Source of the DNA: Thamnaconus septentrionalis
Lineage: Eukaryota > Chordata > Actinopteri > Tetraodontiformes > Monacanthidae
Length of the DNA: 64,000 nt
Reading direction: 5' to 3'
Assembly (NCBI GenBank): GCA_009823395.1
Contig: CM020508.1
Span: 2,175,015 to 2,239,014 of the forward strand
Positions 56,235 through 64,000 of this stretch are shown in pieces. The notes beneath the pieces were generated by a model. It had not been told where the DNA came from. It made no database searches and worked only from the letters and a program-made list of their open reading frames with translations. A program made the translations under genes and the position numbers. Position 1 is the stretch's first letter. Each line of letters begins with the position of its first letter.

Positions 56235-59200
56235 TTTGTCATGTCCACGTGACATTTAGCCAGATCTGCAGAACCAGCGTAAGGAGTGAAAAGACAACCA
56301 GTGTTTCACCACTAGTCCTGCTGAAGCACTAATCCTCAGCTGCTCAAATGTACAAGTTTTTTCCCCCCCCTGAACAATCCAGTCGCACCAGTCGGGTCGC
56401 CGCTAACAGCCACCTCCCCAAACAGCCACTGTGCTGGTTGCTCGCAGCAGAACTCACTGATCTCCTCTATGACCACCGTGTTGTCCATGGCCACGTGAAC
56501 CACTAGTCTGCTCCATGTGTCGAACACGGCCAGTTTCCTTTGGGAGGGACACACAGACAATAAAGTCAAAGTCAAAGAAGTAAAAGACAAGAAAAGAGGA
56601 AAATGAGGAGAAAAATGAAATAAATCATCACACAGCTGTGGAAAGACATAAAAATAAAGTAATAAAAACATGGAAAAAATTAAAAATTAAAACAACACTT
56701 AAAAGTTCACTGTGTACAATTTGGCTTCATTTACGATTTTTGGATTGGTAAAAGCTAAACATACTTCCCATAAATACATTAATAAAAGTGTATACTTGCA
56801 GTACAATAAGTTTGGCTTTCCAACCCCTACAACCCTTCTCAGATATATATAAGAATACACATACTGGTCTTGCTCCTAGTTAGCTGCCATCTTGCACCAC
56901 ATATTTTAAGGAAGCCCGCCTGACAGTGGCCTAAATACTAAGCTCGCTGTCAGGCAGGCTTCCTTGAAAAGTTTACACACTGGAGTTCATTTGAATGTGA
57001 AATATTTCCAAACCTTTTTTTTTCATAATGTTGCTTTCAGGAGGAAGGAAGACAGTGCGGGTCTAACAAACTCACTTTAGCACCTGGGCGACTGTGTTTG
57101 GTCCGTACCACTGGCCGATAGGTTTCCCCTCCCCGACTCCCATCTGGGCTGCAGCGAGGAGAGCAGAGCGTGAGCGTTGACGTGTCACCGCGAGCCGTCC
57201 GGACGCAGCGACTCCGGCCAACTCACCGATCTGATGGATGGAATAATAGCTGTCTTTTTTGTCGATGAAGGCGTTGAGGATGCTGACGTACTCCTCCCTT
57301 TGTTTCTGTCCTCGGCTCCATCGCCAGTCTGCCAAACAAAGACGCACACTCATGGAGCCTCTCGACAACAGATAGACATTTGTGTGTGTGTGTGTGTGTG
57401 TGTGTGTGAGTGTCTCACCTCTGCCCAAGTGTCTGCACACCAGTGCCTCGCCGAGGATCATCTGGCCGCACCGCAGCATGCAGCCCCATCCCGTGTCCGA
57501 CGTGGGCCCCGTCCCGCCTGAAAGCCGTTCCACAAGTCAGCGACAGGCTCCGGCTCTCTCCCACCGTGACGCCAAACATCCCATAGTTACCCGACCCCTC
57601 GAGGCTCGCCCTCCCCTCACTCACCGATGGGCGGGAAGTTTCTTCTGTATGTGATCCACAGCCGCGACGTGACATCTGATAGGATTTCTTCTTTCTCTGC
57701 ATCGTGAAATAAGCAGACGACGACAATGTCAACCACAAGCCTGGTGGTGGCGCCATCGCCGCTGCAGCCGCTGCCGTGCGTCCCCCACCTGTGAGCGCGT
57801 TGTACTCCTTCCCCAGGATCCAGACCGGCTCTGAGGTTTCAGGAAAATCTTCAAACTCTCCAAAGCGCAGTGTGTCGTACGTCAAGGTAGCTGCAGTGGG
57901 GAGAGACAGACAGACTCAGACTGGTGATTGTGTCTGTTAGGAGGGGCGGGGGGAGGAGGAGCAGGAGGAAGAAGAGAAGAGGGGGGAGGAGGAGGGGGAG
58001 GAGAGCTGGCTGTGGTCACACCGTCCCCCACACACCACTCACTGCCGCTGATTAAAGTGTGAGGGAGCGCTGACAGCAGATCGTTAAGCAAGAAATATCG
58101 CAGTGATTTTGTTCAGTTCGCGTCTGGAACAAAACCTGGGCATTCAAGAGCGCAATTTGCAAAGTTTGCTTCAGATTTCTGAGGTTGACGGGAATTCTGC
58201 TGCGCTCAGGCCGTCGGTATTTCTCAAAAGTTCACGACCCCGCGGAGGCTGTTTGCTCGGGCTTTGCTATTTTGTCAGACTTCAAACAGCTGCCGCTGAA
58301 GGAGAAGAAGAAGAAGAACAACAACAAGGTGTCATCACACACAGCTGTTTCCAAAGGGTGACACTGGCAGCCAGGTTCCTCTCTGTGATAACACAGTGCA
58401 ACACAATAGAGGAAATCAATATTGTTTCCACTGCATGGTGAGGTGAAAACAACTGAGCGTGAAAAAGGGAAGGAAGGCAGAACCTTTATGAGCGTGAGAC
58501 AGCAATAAACAAATCAATCCAGTCCAGACAGACTAGAGAGTAACGAGCTGGCTAAAACTGGGCTTAAAGCCAGGTTTAACACTTAATGAATTAATGAACT
58601 CTTTAGTGTGAAACGTCAGAATCAGGCAAACTGCAGTTTGCTGCGCTTTTAAGTGTTTAAGTCAATTTCAGTGACACTATGCTATATATCCAATGCACAC
58701 TTTTTCAAAAAAACAAAACAAAAAAAACGTGGTCCGCGGACCCCAATAGGGTCATTCAGGAGGACTCCAACGGTCCAGAGGAAAACATAGAATCGACTAT
58801 TTACACGTTTAGTCCGCCTGTGAATCACGACATGCCAAACCTAGAATGTGGGTCGCGATGTTAACAAATGTGTTGCATGGTTTGATTCCCTTTCAAAACA
58901 ATTAATCTTCGAAGTCGACGTGCAGAAGCTTTAGAAACTTGACCACGCTAGCACACCTGGGGCCTGTCTGCAATCAGGCTGGATCGGAAGAAGTTGTGAT
59001 TTGTTTGGAAACAAAGTGATGACGTGTACAGTGTATTTTTAAAGGGGGAGACACACATAAACTGACCGACGACAGTCCCCAGAGTGCACCGCAGACAAAC
59101 ACTCATGGCTTCCGGAGACAACTGGCCGATGGGGGGGCTAACACGGCGGATGGTTCGAGGGAGGGTGACGAGGCGCCGACTGGGACGGCCGTGTGTACGT

Positions 59201-59681
59201 GTGAGTGTGTCAGTCCACCGTGAGCTACACAAAACGTCTGGCACAAGTCACTGAACCAGGGTGGAGAGGGGAGGAGGGAGACGATACAAAAGGCAGACGT
59301 CCGCGGGCCGAAGTCGGGGGGGTGGAGAGTCAGCTGACATGGAGACCGGCGGACGTCCCAGCACCGTGCGGGGAGTCGTGCGACCGCTGACACTGCGGAG
59401 GAAGCGCCGCATTAAACGGAGAGCGGCGGGCTAATGTTTGGCTAACAGTTAGCGGTTAGCTTTAGTCATCACTAACGGGCTAACGTCACCGCGGCTACAA
59501 AGCACCGTGCGTCTGCCTGGGCAGCCGGAGTTAGCCTTCCTTTAATGTCAGGGCCGGGGTGTTCTTCCGCCTCCCCGGACACGGTGCCGGGAGTGTTCCG
59601 CGGTCAAGTCGGTACCCTTCACGACTGGAACGTTTGTTTTTAATCACAGAAAAATAATAATCTTCCCCTACCTGAATCCAT
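53230..59681 (-). CDS. atg4b: Cysteine protease ATG4B
   Basis: Processes and de-lipidates Atg8/LC3/GABARAP proteins in autophagy. Exons from the start: 59672-59681, 57789-57890, 57625-57696, 57419-57517, 57227-57328, 57076-57148, 56458-56537, 55947-56143, 55009-55087, 54768-54913, 53901-53957, 53674-53767, 53230-53303; 1185 nt, 394 residues (human 393). The first coding exon has only 10 nt (MDS plus G), fixed by the phase into [18 protein letters not shown]. Catalytic Cys lies in [15 protein letters not shown]; the catalytic Asp and His are in [31 protein letters not shown] and [14 protein letters not shown] are ATG4-specific. The C-terminus EEFEILSL contains the FEIL LC3-interacting motif known for ATG4B. 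All phases agree. Convergent with dtymk, as in the human locus. Confidence 0.95.
55434..55866 (+). mobile_element. MITE copy B, split by a (TA)n tract
   Basis: Left end gagtgtaatatttggagatt and right end ccaaatattacacactggac match copies A and C. The middle is replaced or expanded by TA repeats (55530-55811). In the atg4b intron between exons 8 and 9. Confidence 0.75.
55530..55811. repeat. Long (TA)n-rich microsatellite
   Basis: About 280 bases of TATA with TACATA, TATGTA and TACGTA interruptions. Confidence 0.95.
56180..56231. repeat. (TG)n microsatellite
   Basis: About 25 TG units in atg4b intron 7. Confidence 0.95.
56699..56985 (-). mobile_element. MITE copy D, 5'-truncated, inverted
   Basis: The reverse complement of this segment aligns with the right half of copy A (gcttccttaaaatatg, caagatggcagctaact, tatttatggg, and the aattgtacacagtgaact end). 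Lies in atg4b intron 6. Confidence 0.65.
57381..57408. repeat. (TG)n microsatellite
   Basis: Fourteen TG units beside the donor of the atg4b catalytic-Cys exon. Confidence 0.93.
57891..59671 (-). other. atg4b: atg4b first intron
   Basis: 1.8 kb without recognised exons. It includes GA/GAAG-rich stretches (57945-58010, 58300-58325) and GC-rich sequence toward the promoter (59060-59670). TTAGC-type words recur near 59430-59490. Confidence 0.55.
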
Positions 59682-59760
59682 CCCGACGGTCTTCACCCTA
59701 TCTTGTTTGTTGTTCTCTGCACCCTGACCCGCCCGACCAATAGGAAGACACTTCTGCTGA
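59500..59760 (-). promoter_or_regulatory. atg4b: atg4b promoter region
   Basis: GC-rich sequence surrounds the short first coding exon, and tcggaagagtcccgcccctt on the minus strand contains a GC-box (cccgcccc). Two CCAAT boxes on the minus strand (attggtcgggcg near 59738; cattggatggtt near 59799) suit a housekeeping promoter. Confidence 0.5.
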
Positions 59761-59761
59761 G

Positions 59762-60570
59762 GAATTTGGAAAGGGGCGGGACTCTTCCGAACCATCCAAT
59801 GGGATCGGAGAGAGAGCAATTACTTTACCCTGGCCAATCCGTAGCGGCCATTCGCCGTCTGGTTGAACGATGACGTGACAATTTCCGCCTTGCTGGACAT
59901 TTTTCCCCCACAGGATTAGGAAAACACGAACAGGACGAATTGTTCTCTAACAGCGTTCGGGACGCTAAAAGTAGAACTTTAATCAGACGATTTGGTTTGA
60001 AGTCGATAATCGAAGATGACATTCTAGCTGTTAATTTTTAAAAGGGCGGGGGAGGGGTCTTGATTTAGGCGAAGTGTTTTTGTGTTTTTATCGAGGTTTC
60101 CCCCCCGTGGTCCGCAAAACGATTTAAATGCCAAATGAGTGGCAGTTAAATAGTTCCATTATAATAAAATTGAATACAAAATACATGTGAAAAAAAACAT
60201 GAAAACTGTGGTACTACAAAAACAAACAAATCCCGTATGCCCGATGTATGTTTAAAAAGAAAGAAAGAAAAAAAATAAAGAAAGCTTTCCTGCTGTTAAA
60301 AGCTACAATATCTTAGAAACGGGGCCTTTAATTGCCTCCTGTTTATTATACTCGGTAGCAGACTTCACTGAATACCCCCCCTCCCACTCGACCACTAGGT
60401 GGCGAGACTGCGTCTCTGATACCTCTGGTCTGGCAATTCAACTTAATGTCGCACATCTCTGTAAAGTCATCCAGAGCTTGTGGCATCTTTCACAGCAGTT
60501 TTAAATCAGTGAGTCACTATATTAGCAAACAATTAACATCCAGCGATGTGTGACCGTAAGAAAGAGAAAA
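59762..60570. other. atg4b-bok intergenic region
   Basis: Spacer with the distal atg4b promoter, A/T-rich sequence and the CTCF-like motif; no gene seen. Human has THAP4 between BOK and ATG4B; no trace is visible here. Confidence 0.55.
60392..60405 (+). promoter_or_regulatory. CTCF-like motif
   Basis: CCACTAGGTGGCGA fits the CTCF core CCASYAGRKGGCRS at 13 of 14 positions. It lies between the atg4b promoter and the bok poly-A signal. Confidence 0.45.
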
Positions 60571-60573
60571 ACC

Positions 60574-60579
60574 TTTATT
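60574..60579 (-). terminator. bok: bok polyadenylation signal
   Basis: AATAAA on the minus strand about 1.05 kb past the bok stop, giving a 3' untranslated region of ordinary length. Confidence 0.5.
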
Positions 60580-61625
60580 ACTGCAAGTATGCACAGTCAA
60601 ATACAATTCAAACAACATTTCTTTTGCCCCCAACCCCACAGGGACTCTCAAGTGCTACATCATGCCTTGTATAAAAAAAAAAAAATAATAAAATAAAATT
60701 CACTGGTCAAATTCTACTCCTAAGATGAAATGTTTTATCTTTGTGCGCTAAACTCACTACTGCAGCTTGCGTCTGTGGGCAAATACAGAACAAAGATGTA
60801 ATGATAATAGTGCACCAGGTGACCAAGTTGCACACACTCATTATAGGAAAATAACAGGACGTGGAGGTGTGAGCTGCAAATGTTGTAGCTGGTCAAAGCA
60901 CTAACAGTGAAATCATCACTCAAAATAATTGAGGAAAAGAGGAAAAATTACTGTCAAACATCATGAAACGGTTTTGTCTAAAATGCTGTTTAAAATATTT
61001 AAAGACTGTCGACTGATCCAGTTTTAGTCTCAGCCGCCATCAGGACTAATCTCATCATCCTATCATTCAGCTGTTCATTCTGTTTTTAAACATGAAACTG
61101 AAAAGTGGGTCCTATTTGCTGCTTTGCTCGAGTCCACATGACTGCAAAAACAGATGGCCTGTTTTTGCATTAAAACAGGATATAATACATTATAAAAGAA
61201 TGCAAGAGTGTTTTCTGCTCATAACTTTTGCACAATCATTTACATTTAGAAAGAATTTTTTTTTTTCGCAGTTCATGTATGAAATGAAGGTTCTCACGAG
61301 TCTCTCAGGAACCGCGGCAGAGTCCTTGCTGAGAAGAATTCTCAATCTGTCAGAATACAGCAGTTACAGCTCTTGGACTGTAGGGTGGGCAGTTGAGCAA
61401 AGCTCAGCAAAGATGTGGTTGATATTCCTTATCAAACAGGTGCGTGGATCCAAAACAATAGCACAAAAAAATAAATAAATAGAAAATCCAGGATGAGGAA
61501 GAAGGGGGCAGGACTTGTGTGGTTTCCTGCGAATAGGAGGGTGGCAGTGGGTTGGTCCACAAAGGTTCAGTGCAAACAAGTGTAAACATCATCCAAAGCA
61601 GAGATTCACTGCTGCTGCTGCTGCA

Positions 61626-64000
61626 TCACTTCTCCCTCAGCAGGTGGAGCACCACCGACTTCAGGTAGTGGCCGAAGGTGCACACAGCCGACACCAGCCA
61701 GTGGGAGCGGAAACTGGGGTCCGTGTTCACCACACACTTGGTCACGTCCACCTGAAGAGGACAGAAGACAAACACAGTCAGACAACACCGCAAACAAAAC
61801 CTGCGCCGGGCTCTGGTTCTGGTTCTGGCACCACCTCCGGCGCTGCACACGCTGTGCAGGGGGGTTTGGATCAGAACCAGAAAGTTATGTTTCCAGAGCC
61901 AAATCAGTTCAAAATGTATTAGACATAGAAGGCCGAACACGATTCAAAATTCAACCAGTGATGTGGGTCTCTGTGCGGTTAGAGGGCCCAGTAAGCTGTT
62001 CCATGGACATCTGAGGAGTTTTGTTTGGAGAATCAATCAAGCGAGGCTGCTTGAATCTGAAAATTGGTAGCACAGAAAACTTGTTGGAGTTTTAACAACA
62101 ATCTGAGCTAAGCTGCTGTTAGCTGAAGCTGTTAGCACTTGTGGTAAAAAAAAAAAAAATTGTTGTTGAATCGTGTGATCTGTTAACAGGGTCTTTTGCC
62201 TCTGTGTGGGCAGGCTACGTGGTGATCCGCACCAAAATTAGGTCAGGCTGAGCGATAAACATCGTAAACCGGGGCAGGCTAACCAAAACAGATTGGGGAA
62301 GGCGTCGAGGAGCTCAGATAGGGATTGTATCTTTTGCCTGGTGACACTGTGCCTGGAGCAAATCCAGATACTGTTGGGGACGTGTTCAACAAATTACATA
62401 TGTGTCTGCTCATTATATGCTCATGTTTATTCATCTCATGTTCATGTTTATTCCATGGTATAAAAGACTTCCTCGCGGGCTCCTGATGCTCGGGGACCAA
62501 CTGTGTCACACACACGTGCCGGCCGCTTGTCTCCGACATCCGTGTTTCTCTCTGGAGATTAAACATTTGCTTCTTCATCAGCCAGAGTCCAGAGCCATCC
62601 TTTCACTTACAATGCAGAGATGCAAAAACACTCCATGACACACTTTTTCCTGACTGACAGTAGTGAAATTATATTTACACTTGGACTCTCAGTCACTCTC
62701 AGTCTGTAGACAAGATAGGTGTGAAGTTTTATGTGAACATTGAAGGTGAAGCGTGTAATATTTGGAGATTTTGAAGAAGAAACAGCGACATCAAGTGGTT
62801 ACATTTTAGATTGCAGTCTTTCACTCTCCCTCCCTCTCCTGAACTTGGTGGTGAGCTACACCTGGATACCTTATCCACCTTCTTCATTGGTTTATTTGAA
62901 GATGCCAGCGTTCATCCTCATAATCGCCCTGTCGGGCAACCCGGATTATCCACACCAGGCTTCCTTAGAAAAATGGCAGCAAAGGTGCAAGGCCTTTATT
63001 GTTCCATGTATATTCTTATATATAAATAAGAACCGTTCTTTCCATTAGGAAAACCAAATACCTTTTACTGTACTGCTATTATACACTTTTATTAATATAT
63101 TTATGGACAGTATATTAAGTTTGTTTCCAATTATAAAAATCATAAATCAGGCCAAATATTACACACTGGACCTTTAACTCCAGAATTATGTAGTGCAGGA
63201 AGGACAAACAAGCAATTGAGAAAGAAGTTCCCGGTGGTTCTGGTTCCCCCACCAGAACAGTGTGTCTGCTGTGTTTTTCAGTTCAACTGCTGGTGCCGCT
63301 CCATTTTCTCACACTCTATTTATCTTCAAAAACAAAAAGCCAGTGAGGAGCCTCGGCTCGGGGCACTCGCTAATTTGCGCCGCTCTTTCCAGCCGAGCAG
63401 ACACGGAAACGGTGGCAGAGTCACGTCTGCTCGCTGCCACCGTTTCGCTGTCTGAGCACAGCTCCCAGGCTGCAACCAGCAACCTTAGCCATCACTCAAA
63501 CCCCAGCAGGTGGGACTGAAACATGAGTCAGTGCACCAGCTGGTTCTAAATTGTTCATAATTGCCTAGAAACCAAACAAACAGACGCTGATGACGGATAA
63601 TTATGTATAATGATGATAATGGTGATATTTATAATGATGTATTTATATGATCAATCAGCTCAGCCCATCTCCTTTTTTTTCCAAAGAAGGTGTTTCTATT
63701 TCTCACTGCTGCTGCTAATGCTAATGCCGTTGCTACACTCCAAACATCAACAGCAGTGAGACCCGCGACAACCGTCACAGGTCTCGCTGCTGAACCCACG
63801 CGTGCAGCTCCGCATTCATCTCCCGAGGGCGTTCGGCAATCCTCACCCAGCCGCCTCTCCTCTTCAGCCACGACGTCAGACTCTTGCGGACAAACTCGCC
63901 CATGCAGTCGACGATGGTGTGGACCATCGCCGGGTGGCCGTGGCGCACGCAGTCCACCGCCAGGGCCCCCGCCACCGCGTACAGGGAGACCACCTTCCCC
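61626..64000 (-). CDS. bok: Bcl-2-related ovarian killer, last two coding exons (5' part off window)
   Basis: Pro-apoptotic BCL-2-family member. Exons seen: 63847 to beyond 64000 and 61626-61751. The first begins inside the BH1 motif (GKVVSLYAVAGALAVDCVRH) and continues through MVHTIVDCMGEFVRKSLTSW to the BH2-type RRGGW. The second reads VDVTKCVVNTDPSFRSHWLV and ends in a hydrophobic C-terminal anchor segment (LVSAVCTFGHYLKSVVLHLL, then REK). The junction GGW|VDV is phase 0. The strong similarity to BOK, rather than BAX or BAK, is clear in both exons. BH3 and the N-terminus lie to the right of the window. Intron 61752-63846 carries MITE copy C. Confidence 0.94.
61752..63846 (-). other. bok: bok last intron
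   Basis: 2.1 kb with MITE copy C and otherwise unassigned sequence; no other exon seen. Confidence 0.6.
62739..63178 (+). mobile_element. MITE copy C, best-preserved
   Basis: Ends gaaggtgaagcgtgtaat / aatattacacactggacctttaa are inverted. The interior shares acatcaagtggttacatttta and ggcttccttagaaa with copy A. The right edge is TTAA. Lies in the bok intron. Confidence 0.75.

Noticed and set aside
58948..59244. Minus-strand frame upstream of the atg4b second exon
   Set aside because: No acceptor/donor pair in phase and no family match; treated as intron.

Overview
This is vertebrate nuclear DNA, almost certainly from a ray-finned (teleost, probably percomorph) fish. Genes are split by short GT-AG introns. 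Simple repeats are dense, including (CA)n, (TA)n, (GATA)n and long CAG/CTG tracts. Teleost-type transposable elements fill many introns. An intact allantoinase gene, lost in mammals, sits beside agxt. All assignments come from reading translated exons and splice junctions by eye; no search was run.

Layout from left to right: (1) 914-16035, minus strand: the first 24 coding exons (about 855 codons) of a kinesin-3 motor gene, kif1a; the C-terminal half lies beyond the left edge. (2) 16036-22700: the kif1a 5' flank, with simple repeats and a GC-rich block at 18.2-18.8 kb that may be its promoter. (3) 25071-31411, minus: ttc39c, complete in 14 coding exons, plus a phase-compatible possible alternative last exon at 23487-23609. 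(4) 32528-35404: a mosaic of decayed retroelements, namely a minus-strand Ty3/gypsy 3' end with one LTR, a LINE 3' tail and a plus-strand gypsy fragment. (5) 35915-40235, plus: allantoinase in 11 exons. (6) 41088-43974, plus: agxt (alanine/serine-glyoxylate aminotransferase) in 11 exons. (7) 45434-52329, plus: dtymk (thymidylate kinase) in 5 exons. Its second intron carries a 4.55-kb gypsy element with a TTGCC target duplication, and that element holds a LINE fragment. The terminal exon is followed by a diverged tandem copy. (8) 53230-59681, minus: atg4b in 13 coding exons. (9) 61626-64000, minus: the last two coding exons of bok, cut by the right edge.

The set kif1a, agxt, dtymk, atg4b, bok matches the gene content of human 2q37.3, which supports both the paralogue calls and an ancestral linkage group. 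Allantoinase and agxt are adjacent and head to tail. One acts in the urate-degradation route that leads to glyoxylate and the other removes glyoxylate, so the pair is a candidate functional cluster. dtymk and atg4b converge tail to tail.

Points most worth checking: a one-base deletion in a conserved kif1a exon; the duplicated dtymk last exon, which has its own acceptor and open frame; the possible alternative last exon of ttc39c; and an in-frame basic leader ahead of the agxt AUG that has no AUG of its own but contains a strong splice acceptor.
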